The translations under genes were made by a program, and so were the position numbers. From Aeoliella mucimassa (lineage in GTDB: Bacteria; Planctomycetota; Planctomycetia; Pirellulales; Lacipirellulaceae): a DNA stretch of 64,000 nt. Location of the stretch: assembly GCF_007748035.1 (NCBI RefSeq), contig NZ_CP036278.1, positions 5,704,001-5,768,000 of the forward strand. The letters run 5' to 3'. The number at the start of each line of letters is the position of its first letter. The first letter of the stretch is position 1. The notes under the pieces are model-generated. The model searched no databases. It worked only from the letters and a program-made list of their open reading frames with translations, and was not told the DNA's origin. Of the stretch, positions 1 through 8,686 are shown one piece after another.

Positions 1-1440
1 GATGCGGTGGAGGTCGAGCTGAATCTCGAGCCGGGACAGACCAACACCTGCATCGGCAAATTGATTGAAGGCAAACTGCTACGCAAAGATCCGGTGACGA
101 TGCCGGAGGATCAAGAAGAACGCGATAAGGTCACACAGAAGTTCTACGTGGAGGTCGACGGCCGGGAGCGATGCTTCGTGGCCGCCAACCCCAACCAAGG
201 CGACACGGTGCCCGAAGGAGCCGAGGCTTGCCGGGTGGTGACGCTCGACTTCGACGAAGTTGGTATTCGGGTGATCGACGACCATACGCTGGTTACCGAG
301 CTCGACAATCCCACTCCGTTCTGGCTGCAGCTGTTGGGATTCTATCCGCTGTTTCCTGTGCATCGCGGTTGTGTCGAAGAGTTTGGAGCCCCCGCCTGGA
401 CGCGTCCTGAGAACATCGTGTCCAACGGCCCTTTCCGTATTGAGTTCCGTCGGCCCCGCGATCGGATCCGCTTGGTGAAGAACGAGAAGTACTGGAACAA
501 AGAGAACATCCGCCTGAACACGATCGACGCGGTGGCGGTGGAGAACGAGACGACCTCGCTCAACATGTACATGCTCGGCGACGTCGATTGGATCGAGCAA
601 CCCCCTAATAACTTGCTGCGTGAGTTGATTGAGAGCGATCCACCTCGCGACGATTTCAATCCCGCTCCGCAGCTCGCGATCTACATGTACAAGCTCAATG
701 TCGCGCGGGGAGCTTTGGCCGACAAGCGAGTTCGGCTGGCGCTGTCGCTCTCGCTCGATCGCGAGGAGATTATTCGCACCGCAGTGCGTGGACCTCAGAA
801 GCCGGCCCATAGTTTGGTGCCGCCCGGGGTGGTCGGCTATACGTCGCCGCACATGCCGACGCCCGATGCCGAGCGGGCGCGGCAGTTGATGGCCGACGCA
901 GGATTTCCCGGCGGGAGCGGTTTCCAGAACCTGACGATTCTCTACAACACCAACGACTCGCACGAAGCGATTGCCGAGCTGATGCGCAAGCAATGGCAGG
1001 AAGAACTCGGCATCAACGTAACGCTACGAAACATGGCATGGGCCGCATACCAGGATAAGTTGCGACTCACCGAGTACGACGTGGGTCGGCAAGGCTGGAT
1101 CGCTGATTATAACGACGCGAATACGTTCCTCGATTTGTTCGTGAGCGACAACGAGAACAATCAAACCAATTGGGCGAACGACCGCTACGACGAGCTGATC
1201 AAGCAAGCCGAGTCGGAACCCAACCCGCAGCGTCGCAACGAGATACTACAGGAGGCCGAGGCGATTGTGCTCGACGAGATGCCAATCATTCCGCTGTACT
1301 ATTACTACTCGCGGAACATGGTGAAGCCGCACGTGCGGGGCTTCTACAACAACTCCCAAGACTTCCATCCGCTGCATGCGATTTGGATCGATCACGAGTC
1401 GGGCGGGCTCAATGAATACATGCGAGGTGCCCCCCGATGA
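1..1440 (+). CDS. Peptide ABC transporter substrate-binding protein (5' partial)
   Basis: The reading frame is open at the window edge, so the N-terminus and signal peptide lie outside. The visible part of about 479 residues reads as a family 5 (OppA/DppA-like) solute-binding protein, which captures peptides or similar solutes outside the cytoplasmic membrane and passes them to an ABC permease. Support comes from the middle region (SNGPF, then a charged stretch ending in YWNKENIRL), and from the C-terminal lobe with ELGINVTLRN and the YDVGRQGWIADYNDANTFLD segment, where family 5 proteins usually read W-x-x-D-Y-x-D. The stop codon overlaps the ATG of the following permease (ATGA), which supports a translationally coupled transport operon. 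Substrate specificity cannot be read from the sequence. Confidence 0.9.
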   Translation, partial: DAVEVELNLEPGQTNTCIGKLIEGKLLRKDPVTMPEDQEERDKVTQKFYVEVDGRERCFVAANPNQGDTVPEGAEACRVVTLDFDEVGIRVIDDHTLVTELDNPTPFWLQLLGFYPLFPVHRGCVEEFGAPAWTRPENIVSNGPFRIEFRRPRDRIRLVKNEKYWNKENIRLNTIDAVAVENETTSLNMYMLGDVDWIEQPPNNLLRELIESDPPRDDFNPAPQLAIYMYKLNVARGALADKRVRLALSLSLDREEIIRTAVRGPQKPAHSLVPPGVVGYTSPHMPTPDAERARQLMADAGFPGGSGFQNLTILYNTNDSHEAIAELMRKQWQEELGINVTLRNMAWAAYQDKLRLTEYDVGRQGWIADYNDANTFLDLFVSDNENNQTNWANDRYDELIKQAESEPNPQRRNEILQEAEAIVLDEMPIIPLYYYYSRNMVKPHVRGFYNNSQDFHPLHAIWIDHESGGLNEYMRGAPR

Positions 1441-2360
1441 TTGCCTACCTGCTGAAACGCTTTGCATGGCTGCTGCTCACCGTGTGGGTGGTGTTCACGG
1501 TTACTTGGATCCTGGCGAATAATTCGCCTGGCTCGCCATTTACCAGCGAGCGGAGTTTGCCCCCGGAGATCGAAGCCAACCTGCGACGGCACTATAATCT
1601 CGACAAGCCCGCTCCGGTGCGTTACTGGCTCGATCTCAAAAAGCTGGCCGTGTTCGACTTGGGAGTGTCGAGCAAGCAAGTTGACTTCACGGTGAACGAA
1701 CTGGTGCGACTCTGCTGGCCGGTGTCGGCCGCGCTAGGGCTGGCCGCGCTCGCCTGGGCAGCGGTCGTGGGGTTGCTGGCTGGCGTCGTGTCGGCCGCGC
1801 GACGAGGAACCATCGAAGACCTGGGACTCATGTCCCTGGCGACCCTGGGCATCGCGCTACCAAACTTCGTGATCGCAGGCGTTTGCATTCTGCTGTTCTG
1901 TTTCTTGATCCCGATGTTGCCGCCAGCCGGATGGGGGAGCCTGAGTCACCTGCTGCTGCCAGCGTTCTGCCTGGGCGCACCGTACGCGGCCTACATCGCC
2001 CGCATCGCACGCACGGGGATGCTCGATGTCCTCTCGAAAGACTACATCCGCACCGCCCGGGCGAAAGGGCTGTCGCGGCGGGCGGTCATCCTGAAGCACG
2101 CGATGCCGACGGCCGTGATTCCAGTGGTATCGTTCCTCGGCCCCGCGGTGGCCGGCATTATCACCGGATCGTTGGTGATCGAGAAGGTGTTCGCGATACC
2201 GGGCATTGGCTATTCGTTCGTGCAATCGGCCCTCGATAACGACACCCCGATGGCCATGGGCATCGTGGTGCTCTATACCGTGCTACTCTTCACAATGAAT
2301 ACACTGGTAGATGCAGCTTACACTTGGCTCGACCCGCGAGTAAGCTGGGAAGACGTATAA
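1437..2360 (+). CDS. ABC transporter permease, OppB/DppB type
   Basis: A 307-residue integral membrane protein of the binding-protein-dependent transport inner membrane family (OppB/DppB branch). It starts MIAYLLKRFAWLLLTVWVVF, the usual N-terminal helix of this branch, and has about six hydrophobic segments. The cytoplasmic EAA loop that contacts the ATPase is visible around residues 195-225 (DYIRTARAKGLSRRAVILKH). It overlaps the binding-protein gene by 4 bp. The partner permease (OppC type) and the ATPases are not downstream, where a DUF1080 gene follows, so they must be upstream of the window or elsewhere. Function as a peptide or nickel-type permease follows from the family; the exact substrate is unknown. 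Confidence 0.9.
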   Translation: MIAYLLKRFAWLLLTVWVVFTVTWILANNSPGSPFTSERSLPPEIEANLRRHYNLDKPAPVRYWLDLKKLAVFDLGVSSKQVDFTVNELVRLCWPVSAALGLAALAWAAVVGLLAGVVSAARRGTIEDLGLMSLATLGIALPNFVIAGVCILLFCFLIPMLPPAGWGSLSHLLLPAFCLGAPYAAYIARIARTGMLDVLSKDYIRTARAKGLSRRAVILKHAMPTAVIPVVSFLGPAVAGIITGSLVIEKVFAIPGIGYSFVQSALDNDTPMAMGIVVLYTVLLFTMNTLVDAAYTWLDPRVSWEDV

Positions 2361-2485
2361 CCTGCGATCCAGAGGGGTCGCGATCCAGCGATGGATGCCG
2401 AGCAGCGAGGTGCGGCGCGGTTTTGTAGCCACGCGCTCGGCGAGCGTTCGATTCAGCTTTCGTTCATCACTACAGGGAGAGATAC

Positions 2486-3283
2486 ATGACGACGCGATTA
2501 AGCCAACTACTGCTCCTGAGTTTGCTCGTGTTGCAGGCGACAAGTGGCATCTCGATTGCCGAAGAACAGTGGCGGCAATTGTTCAACGGCAAAGACCTGG
2601 AGGGGTGGACCCCGAAGATCCGCTACTCGGAAGCCGGTGAGAACTACAACGACACCTTCCGTGTGGAAGATGGCGTGATCAAGGTTTGCTACGACAAGTA
2701 CGATAAGTTCGGCGCCCGCTTCGGCCACCTGTTCTTCAACGAGGAGTTCTCAAGCTACCGATTGCGGGTGGAGTACCGCGTGGTCGGCGAGCAAGTCACC
2801 GGCGGCGCCGGTTGGGCACTCAAGAACAGCGGCCTGATGATTCATGGCCAAAAGCCCGAGACGATGGCCGTGGATCAGCAGTTCCCGGTGAGCATCGAAG
2901 TGCAACTGCTCGGCGGTACCGGCAGCGGCAAACGCCCGACCTGCAACCTCTGTACGCCTGGTACCAACGTGGTAATGGAAGGCGAACTGCACACGCAGCA
3001 CTGCACCAATTCAACATCGCCGACGTTCCATGGCGACGAATGGGTAACCGCCGAGGTCGAAGTGCATGGCTCTGGCAAGATCAAGCACTTCATCAATGGC
3101 GAGCTCGTGCTGGAGTACGAACAGCCGCAGTACGATCCGAAGGACGAAACGGCCAAGCAGTTCGTCGACGCCCGCAAGGATAACAACTTGCTGATCGACA
3201 AAGGCACCATCTCGATCCAGAGCGAGAGCCACCCCTTTGAATTCCGTAAGATCGAGATTCTCGTGCTCGACGAAGAAGAGTAG
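2486..3283 (+). CDS. Secreted DUF1080 (3-keto-disaccharide hydrolase-like) protein
   Basis: This 265-residue protein starts at an ATG preceded by AGGGAGA at good spacing. The first 25 or so residues are a signal peptide (hydrophobic run LLLLSLLVLQATSG ending near SIAEE). The mature part begins with the DUF1080 hallmark LFNGKDLEGW and continues with the beta-sandwich signatures FRVEDGVIKV, NSGLMIHG and HFINGELVLEY. The family has a concanavalin-like fold and includes 3-keto-glycoside hydrolases; it is very abundant in planctomycetes. A periplasmic or extracellular carbohydrate role is inferred from the family. It lies 125 bp after the permease gene and ends just before a strong terminator, so it may be its own transcription unit. 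Confidence 0.88.
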   Translation: MTTRLSQLLLLSLLVLQATSGISIAEEQWRQLFNGKDLEGWTPKIRYSEAGENYNDTFRVEDGVIKVCYDKYDKFGARFGHLFFNEEFSSYRLRVEYRVVGEQVTGGAGWALKNSGLMIHGQKPETMAVDQQFPVSIEVQLLGGTGSGKRPTCNLCTPGTNVVMEGELHTQHCTNSTSPTFHGDEWVTAEVEVHGSGKIKHFINGELVLEYEQPQYDPKDETAKQFVDARKDNNLLIDKGTISIQSESHPFEFRKIEILVLDEEE

Positions 3284-3323
3284 CGAATTGATAGCCGGTG
3301 AACGCTGGCTCATGACGGTCACG

Positions 3324-3365
3324 AAAAAGCCCCCCTGACGAGTTCGTCAGGGGGGCTTTGTTTTT
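3324..3365. terminator. Bidirectional intrinsic terminator
   Basis: A nearly perfect palindrome at 3326-3359 (arms AAAGCCCCCCTGACGA and TCGTCAGGGGGGCTTT) is followed by T-rich sequence on the plus strand and by T-rich sequence on the minus strand as well. It lies between two converging genes, so it can end transcription from both sides. Confidence 0.93.
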
Positions 3366-3396
3366 CTAACACTTCGTTGCGATCAGTAAGCGGTGC

Positions 3397-4500
3397 TTAC
3401 TCTTCGCAGTACGACAAAGCGATCAGCACGTAACCGGTCACCAGATTGGGATCGGCTTCCATCCAACGCTCGTCGCTGTTCAACCAGCTGCCATCGGACT
3501 TTTGCATCTCGGCCAACTTGGATACCAGCTCGTCGCTCCAGTCGTGCTCGTTTCCATCTTCATCCACCAGCACATCGTCGCCCAATAGCGACAGGGCTTT
3601 GGCAAAAGTGTGGTAGTAGTAGAACTGCCCCGAGGTGCCCATGCCGGGATTGTTGTCGAGCGTGTAGTTCTTCTTGATCCAGCTAGTCGCAGCCTTCACG
3701 CGAACGTCGTCCTTATCCAGGCCGGCGTAAATCAGGCTCTTGAGCCCCGCGTAGGTCATCGAGCCGTAGCTGCGAAGCCCGCCGTTCTCGGTTTCGCCCG
3801 CTTTGCTTTGGCCACCGCTGGCCGGAGTGTAGAAGAATCCGCCGTCGCCGATCTTGGCGGCAAACTCGGTCGAGTTGAATTCCGACTCCAGGTTCTGGGT
3901 GCGGGACACGAAGACCAAGGCCTTTTGGATGGCAGGATCATCGGCACCGTTGCCGGCAGCGGTCAGGGCGTCGAGCAGGAACGAGGTGTTCGACAGGTCG
4001 GGGCGATCGTGCGAGCCGTAGCCGCCACCACCGTAGTAGAGGTTGTCTTTCTCGGTGCCGTCTTCTTCGTCCCATTGAATGTTCTTAAGGAACGCTTCGG
4101 CCTTGGCGATGATCTCGTCGTACTTGCCATCCTTGTTGGCTTCGGCAAGGCAAACCACCGCCAGGGCGGTCTCGTAGTTGCGGTGGTTGGAACCCTCGCC
4201 GTAGATGCCGCCATCCTCGCGGCGATGCTTCAGCAAGTAGTCAATCGCCTTGGCGACCGCCGGATCGGAGGTCGATACCCCGCTGCGTTGCAGGCCGGTC
4301 GCTGCCAAGGCGGTAATCGCTGGACCAGCAAAGCTGCTGAACGATCCATCGTCGTCCTGCGAGCTACGCAGGAACGCGACCCCGCGGGCAGCAAGCTGTT
4401 TGGCCGACGGCTTGACCGCGGTTGCATCCTGGGCTTGAGCCATCGGAGCGGCGGTAAACGTGATCGCTAAAGCTAACGAAAGGAAAACGCGGAGAATCAT
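3397..4500 (-). CDS. Secreted prenyltransferase/squalene-oxidase repeat protein
   Basis: A 367-residue protein with a clear signal peptide (residues 1-24, cleavage near AQAQDA). The rest is built of alpha/alpha-barrel repeats of the terpenoid cyclase/prenyltransferase fold: GVAFLRSSQDDDGSF, AIDYLLKHRREDGGIYGEG, AETENGGLRSYGSMTYAGL and KLAEMQKSDGSWLN. Such secreted repeat proteins are common in planctomycetes. No DxDD cyclase motif was seen, so a cyclase activity should not be assumed and a binding or scaffold role is equally possible. The start is supported by a GAGG element upstream. It converges on the DUF1080 gene across a shared terminator. Confidence 0.82.
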   Translation of the reverse strand: MILRVFLSLALAITFTAAPMAQAQDATAVKPSAKQLAARGVAFLRSSQDDDGSFSSFAGPAITALAATGLQRSGVSTSDPAVAKAIDYLLKHRREDGGIYGEGSNHRNYETALAVVCLAEANKDGKYDEIIAKAEAFLKNIQWDEEDGTEKDNLYYGGGGYGSHDRPDLSNTSFLLDALTAAGNGADDPAIQKALVFVSRTQNLESEFNSTEFAAKIGDGGFFYTPASGGQSKAGETENGGLRSYGSMTYAGLKSLIYAGLDKDDVRVKAATSWIKKNYTLDNNPGMGTSGQFYYYHTFAKALSLLGDDVLVDEDGNEHDWSDELVSKLAEMQKSDGSWLNSDERWMEADPNLVTGYVLIALSYCEE

Positions 4501-4623
4501 GGGTACCTCTATCTTCTCAACAGTTCACAAACAAACAGAACCGCGTCGCATTAGGCTAGCGCTGGTTGGAAAATTATAGAACGTTACAGCGGGATGATGC
4601 TACCGAACGCCTGGGTTCCGGTA

Positions 4624-4803
4624 TCAATCGCCGTAATTCAGGGCCAAATAGGCCAGAAAAAGCAGCCAAGCGGCCACGCAGGCCGCCGCTAGCGTGATTT
4701 GCCACTTGCGTGCTATGGGAGGGGCCCAACGCTCAGGCGTGGCAGGAGCTTCGTCCACACTAGCGGTGTTGGGTTGCTTGGTTGATTTTTTCCGCCGACT
4801 CAC
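4624..4803 (-). CDS. Small single-pass membrane protein, GTG start
   Basis: A 59-codon reading frame that would be missed by a length cutoff. It starts with GTG two bases after the stop of the Minf_1886-family gene, with GGGG overlapping that stop as a possible ribosome site. The N-terminal half is basic and polar (SRRKKSTKQ, then a proline-rich stretch) and the C-terminal half is one hydrophobic helix (ITLAAACVAAWLLFLAYLAL) ending NYGD. An in-frame stop just upstream excludes a longer start. Tight spacing suggests translational coupling to the upstream gene. Function is unknown. Confidence 0.62.
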   Translation of the reverse strand: MSRRKKSTKQPNTASVDEAPATPERWAPPIARKWQITLAAACVAAWLLFLAYLALNYGD

Positions 4804-4805
4804 CC

Positions 4806-5270
4806 CTAGATCCCCCGTTTGGGGTCGTAAGCACTGAATTTGAACTCTTGGCGGAACGCCTGATCGAAGTCGTAGACGTTTTCAAAGTCCTCGCGACGAT
4901 CGTGCTCGGTCTTTTTCATCTTCTTGATATCGATCAAGTTGAACACGATATTGCCGAAGTCGCCGGTGCTACGAATTCCCCAGTCGGCCAGCACTGCCCG
5001 GGCCATCAGCCCGTACTGTTCCAAGGCAAACTGACGGATCGCTTCGCAGAGGTCTTGTCCCGACACGTGATGCTCGATCTGGTCTTCCAGATTCTCGAAG
5101 TCTTCCAGGTCGGTCGGTTCCTCGGGCGCGTACGGTTTTCCCATGTCGAGCCGGGTTTGTCCGTAGTGCAGTGCATCGAACACGAACAAGTAAGCGTCGA
5201 ACTTGTACCGCTTGTCCCTTTCCAATAGGTCGACCATGGGGTCGCCGGGGTCTAGCATCGACTTACTCAT
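4806..5270 (-). CDS. Minf_1886 family conserved protein
   Basis: A 154-residue soluble protein recognised as the Minf_1886 family, which is widely conserved in Planctomycetes and Verrucomicrobia. The typical opening appears around residues 15-45 (RDKRYKFDAYLFVFDALHYG), followed by GQDLCEAIRQFALEQYG and a WGIRSTGDFGNIVFNLI segment. No catalytic motif is obvious and the biochemical role of the family is not known to me. It is followed within 2 bp by a small membrane protein gene, so the two are probably co-translated. RicT lies 117 bp upstream on the same strand. Confidence 0.82.
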   Translation of the reverse strand: MSKSMLDPGDPMVDLLERDKRYKFDAYLFVFDALHYGQTRLDMGKPYAPEEPTDLEDFENLEDQIEHHVSGQDLCEAIRQFALEQYGLMARAVLADWGIRSTGDFGNIVFNLIDIKKMKKTEHDRREDFENVYDFDQAFRQEFKFSAYDPKRGI

Positions 5271-5386
5271 AACAGCAGCTGATTAATTGGGCGGATCGAA
5301 AATTAGGAAGGGCTATTTGTATTCTAACACCGAGAGTTCCGTTGAGGCCAATGCCGAAGCATGGAATTCTGCGGGGAAAGCCCAAC

Positions 5387-6277
5387 TCACTCTTCTTCGG
5401 AACTATCGGCAGCAGGCGGCGGCGGCGAAGGTTTCGACTGCTTCGGTTTAGGTTTTCCGCCCCCCTTGGGTTTGGGGATCACGGTCAAAACCTCCGAAGC
5501 GTCGATCATCACTCGCCGCATGTCTTCGGTCTCCACTAACAATTGGCCGGCAAGAATCTCTTGCGACAGCACTTTCGACCGGCCTTTGTCGGTAATCACG
5601 CTCGAGCCGATCGGCGGCAACTCGCGGCGGAGGTCTTGGTAGGTATCGTACTCGTATCGCAGGCAGCATTTCAAACGCCCGCAGCGACCCGAAATCTTGG
5701 TCGGATCGAGGGTGGCCTTCTGCAGCTTAGCCATTTTCATGCTAACGGGTGGCATTTCCGATAGATGGGTGTTGCAACACACCGGCTTGCCGCAGTCGCC
5801 GTAGTCGGCCAGCAGCTTGGCTTCGTCTCGCACGCCAATTTGGCGCATTTCGATGCGAGTCTGAAACTCGGTGGCCAGCACTTTGACCAGCTCGCGGAAA
5901 TCGACCCGCTCTTCGGCCAGGTAGTAGACGATGACCCGCTCGCCGCCGTACAGGTGCTCGACGTCGACAAGCTGCATGTTCAGTCCGAGTTCGGCAATGC
6001 GTTTGCCGCAGGCTTCGAACTCTTGCCGCTGTTGACCGAGCATGCGAAAGATCTCGCGACGATCGTCTTCGGTCTGTTCGCGAATGATCGATCCACGAAA
6101 GGGATCCTTGAGCTGAGCCAGCGCCTGCTCGGTCGCTTCGCTCAGAACCTCGCCCGACTCCATGCCGCGCCCGGTGCGGGCAATTACCTGCGTGCCCCGG
6201 CGATAGTCGCTCGTCCCCTTGGCAGAGAAGACGCCCAGGTTGCGCATCGAACCGTAGCGGACAATGTACTTCGGCAT
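5387..6277 (-). CDS. ricT: PSP1/RicT family regulatory protein
   Basis: A 296-residue protein of the PSP1 C-terminal family (RicT, formerly YaaT). In Bacillus RicT works with RicA and RicF in an iron-sulfur complex that affects mRNA maturation by RNase Y. The conserved cysteine-rich core is present: GDCGKPVCC around residue 165 and SGRCGRLKCCLRYE around residue 195. The N-terminal part begins MPKYIVRYGSMRNLGVF, and the C-terminal tail is lysine- and proline-rich with an acidic end (DSSEEE) that is probably disordered. The gene sits between Minf_1886 and a HIT-family gene on the same strand. The planctomycete role is inferred from the Bacillus work only. Confidence 0.88.
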   Translation of the reverse strand: MPKYIVRYGSMRNLGVFSAKGTSDYRRGTQVIARTGRGMESGEVLSEATEQALAQLKDPFRGSIIREQTEDDRREIFRMLGQQRQEFEACGKRIAELGLNMQLVDVEHLYGGERVIVYYLAEERVDFRELVKVLATEFQTRIEMRQIGVRDEAKLLADYGDCGKPVCCNTHLSEMPPVSMKMAKLQKATLDPTKISGRCGRLKCCLRYEYDTYQDLRRELPPIGSSVITDKGRSKVLSQEILAGQLLVETEDMRRVMIDASEVLTVIPKPKGGGKPKPKQSKPSPPPPAADSSEEE

Positions 6278-6409
6278 ACGACTTTCGCAGGAAAAATAGG
6301 AGTCGGAAACAACGTTGAAATCAGCTTATTAGCATACCGCGATCCGGCGATTGGGGCTAGCTCGGCGGTCGAAACGGCTCGGCAGTTCGCGAAGCGGTCC
6401 CAGCGACCA

Positions 6410-6751
6410 CTAACCAGGCGGCCAGCTCAGACTCCGTCCGCCAAGCAGGTGGAAATGCAGGTGATCGACCGATTGCCCGCCATCGCGACCACAATTCACT
6501 ACCACCCGGTACCCGTCGCCAAGCTCGAGTTCAGCGGCCAGCTTGCGGATGATCATCCACAGATGGCCCATGAGCGCCTGGTCGGCCTCTTCTAGTTGAT
6601 CGATCGACTCGATGGGCTTCTTGGGAATCACCAGCACATGGGTCGGCGCCTGGGGGGCGACGTCGTGGAAAGCCAGGCACTGGTCGTCTTCGTGGACAAT
6701 CTTGGCCGGGATTTCCTTGTTGATGATCTTAGTGAAGATAGTTTCGGCCAT
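6410..6751 (-). CDS. HIT family (HINT-like) nucleotide-binding protein
   Basis: A 113-residue cytosolic protein of the normal HINT length. It opens with the family signature [16 protein letters not shown] and has the active histidine triad [10 protein letters not shown] near residues 97-106. HINT proteins hydrolyse purine nucleoside phosphoramidates and bind nucleotides as dimers. Residues [12 protein letters not shown] and [10 protein letters not shown] match the family closely, so the assignment is firm while the physiological substrate is unknown. It lies 132 bp upstream of ricT on the same strand. Confidence 0.93.
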   Translation of the reverse strand: MAETIFTKIINKEIPAKIVHEDDQCLAFHDVAPQAPTHVLVIPKKPIESIDQLEEADQALMGHLWMIIRKLAAELELGDGYRVVVNCGRDGGQSVDHLHFHLLGGRSLSWPPG

Positions 6752-6885
6752 GAATCCTGGACTCCTGCAGGGGAAAAGGTTCGGGCTGCCCTGGGAGGAT
6801 GGCGTCGTCTGGTGCGGTAGGGCAGGGGGCGACGGCTCACTCGGCGTTGGGCGTCACTCCAGCAGAACATGCTTGGAAACGAGCG

Positions 6886-7185
6886 TCAATCGGCAGTTTC
6901 GGCCGCGTCATGTTCCTCGGTCGATGGAGATCCAAGCTGGGTAAGCGCGATCGCCTCGTCGGGCACCAGCACCGGAATACCATCGAGCACCAGGTAGGCG
7001 AGCGATGCGGTGCGGCAAACCAGGGCTGCAGCGGGCTCGCGGGTCACCAGGTCGCCAGCTCGGTTGACGAGTCGCGACTCGGCAATGGCCTGACGCAGCG
7101 CTGCCAATTCGGGCTCTGGCATCCACTCAAGCACTCCAGCGGAGGCAGGGCAGCGAAGGTGCGCGATGGCGACGGGGTGATCCAT
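6886..7185 (-). CDS. Trm112-like small protein
   Basis: A 99-residue protein read from the ATG at 7185 (MDHPVAIAHLRCPAS); a longer frame upstream exists but lacks similarity. It matches the Trm112/YcaR pattern: an N-terminal LRCP segment, a middle part, then LVCRTASLAYLVLDGIPVLVPDEA, where family members usually read LxC-x5-LAYPIxDGIPV. The usual CPxC knuckle is CPAS here, so one zinc ligand is missing and zinc binding is uncertain. Trm112 proteins typically activate methyltransferases in eukaryotes and archaea; bacterial ones are poorly understood. The tail is acidic. It lies 134 bp upstream of the HIT gene on the same strand. Confidence 0.68.
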   Translation of the reverse strand: MDHPVAIAHLRCPASAGVLEWMPEPELAALRQAIAESRLVNRAGDLVTREPAAALVCRTASLAYLVLDGIPVLVPDEAIALTQLGSPSTEEHDAAETAD

Positions 7186-7451
7186 GCTAGCTAACTGGTG
7201 GGGCTGGCGGCGGGGGAGAGAAAAAACGCAAAAACGGCAACCAGCGCTAAACCATGTTGTCGCTTTGCGTTGGATCATTTTGACGCATGATCCGGCCGCT
7301 TGCTAGCGTGCTGGCAGGTGATGCTGGGTAACCGAATCGGCCGATATTCGCCTAAGTGCACCTTCGGCCGGCTGTCTGTTGCGAGCCATGCGTCGAAGGT
7401 GCCAGAGGTACGTCCCCCAATACTCGATTATCCAAGGAGGGAAATCGGGCC

Positions 7452-8090
7452 ATGTGTCACCGCACCATCGCTACTTCGCTTGCTTCGCTCGTGCTGTTGT
7501 CGCTCGCCTCGATGGCTGGCGCGCAATCCACCACGAAAATTGTTACCGGTGCCGACGGACAGTCGTACCGCGAAACACGCACGGTCACCCAACAGCTTGT
7601 GCCGTCCACCGAGTACCAGACCCGTCAGGAGCAGGTGCTCACTCCGCAGACCACCACCACGTACCAAACCTATCAGCAGACGTACCTCACGCCGGTCACG
7701 GAGTACCGCTGGGTCTCTCGCCGGCGGGGCATGCTGAATCCGTTTGTCGAGCCGTACTGGACACACGAGCTCGAGCCCTTCACCCGTTGGGAATCGAAGC
7801 CGGTTACTACCCAAGTGCCGATTACCAACACGCAGTGGGTCGCGGGGACGCGGACCGTGCAAACGCCGATCACCACGTACAAATCGGTGCCGACCGAAAC
7901 CATCGTCAAGGTTCCAGTGTCGGCTCCTCAGAGCACAGTGCCTTCGCTATCGCCGAGCACGCAGCCGGCTACGGCCATTGCCAGCCAGCCGGTTCGTTCG
8001 CTCCCGATCGGGGGAGTGCAGCAAATGCAGAGCGATCCGCCACGTACTGCCGCTGGTTGGAATACCGTGGGCGGCAGCCGCTATCGTTAG
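7452..8090 (+). CDS. Secreted Thr/Gln-rich hypothetical protein
   Basis: A 212-residue protein from the ATG at 7452, chosen because AAGGAGGGA lies about 9 bp upstream and a signal peptide follows at once (cleavage near MAGAQS). The mature part is rich in Thr, Gln, Tyr and Val, with loose internal repeats of the form TPxTTTYxT / TPVTEYRW / TPITTYKS, each of which ends near an aromatic residue. A central WVSRRRGMLNPFVEPYWTHELEPF block looks like the most specific part. I do not recognise the family beyond planctomycete secreted hypotheticals. It may be an envelope or wall-associated protein, but that is a guess. Confidence 0.7.
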   Translation: MCHRTIATSLASLVLLSLASMAGAQSTTKIVTGADGQSYRETRTVTQQLVPSTEYQTRQEQVLTPQTTTTYQTYQQTYLTPVTEYRWVSRRRGMLNPFVEPYWTHELEPFTRWESKPVTTQVPITNTQWVAGTRTVQTPITTYKSVPTETIVKVPVSAPQSTVPSLSPSTQPATAIASQPVRSLPIGGVQQMQSDPPRTAAGWNTVGGSRYR

Positions 8091-8095
8091 GCGGT

Positions 8096-8383
8096 TCAGC
8101 TTACGGTGCGGCGACGGCGACGTTTCGGCGTTGCCGAAGCACTCCATTCCTTCGTGAGGGTTTCGAACACTTCAGGCGATTCGTAACGCACGATGCCCTT
8201 GCTCTCGGGCATAGGGCCGATCAAACCGCGAAATACCGGCATGCCTCGCAGTGACAGGTCGGTGCTGCAGTCGTCGATTCCGATCTGCGCGTGCATTTTG
8301 AGCACCGAGTCGGTATGCGTGTAATCCTTCGTGCGAATCTCGCCGTTGCTGCCGCGAGTAACGATGCGGATGGTCGGTTCCAT
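8096..8383 (-). CDS. Conserved hypothetical protein with basic tail
   Basis: A 95-residue protein without signal peptide or membrane segment. It starts MEPTIRIVTRGSNGEIRTKD and ends with a strongly basic run KRRRRRTVS. The middle (DDCSTDLSLRGMPVFRGLIGPM) is well-structured in appearance. It converges on the Thr/Gln-rich secreted protein gene, the two stops being 5 bp apart. No family is recognised; the basic tail could bind nucleic acid or membranes, but nothing else supports this. Confidence 0.5.
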   Translation of the reverse strand: MEPTIRIVTRGSNGEIRTKDYTHTDSVLKMHAQIGIDDCSTDLSLRGMPVFRGLIGPMPESKGIVRYESPEVFETLTKEWSASATPKRRRRRTVS

Positions 8384-8686
8384 AGGGGGATTGGCTCGGA
8401 AACGGGGACGGGAGGGGGGAGGATACCCCTTACTTCGTCCGCGACCGCCCTACAAGCTGAGCCAGGCCGAACCTGCCTGTCGTGACGGGAGTCATGCTAT
8501 CATCCGCTACATCCAGCGCGGGGGGTGCGGCCGTTAAATCCGGCCCCGGTTCGTGCGGGTACTGCGGAACATAGCAATTATTCGTGCCTGGGGAAGCCGC
8601 CTCCCTCGCTTGCCTGAGGCCGAAAAGCCCGGTAAACTTGCACGTTCGAGCAATGGCTCCCCGAAAGGGGGTGCCAAGGTGCTTGA
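8384..8686. other. Non-coding stretch before tRNA-Ser with hairpin potential
   Basis: About 300 bp without a credible gene. It holds a strong hairpin at roughly 8653-8674 (GGC and CCCC paired with GGGG and GCC around a GAAA-type loop), and CGTGC at about 8582 is matched by GCACG at about 8641. This could be a structured leader or small RNA transcribed ahead of tRNA-Ser. I looked for SRP RNA, 6S RNA and tmRNA signatures and did not find them. Confidence 0.35.

Noticed and set aside
8480-8680. SRP RNA, 6S RNA or tmRNA upstream of tRNA-Ser
   Set aside because: The conserved SRP helix-8 sequence, 6S bubble pattern and tmRNA tag frame were looked for by eye on both strands and not found.
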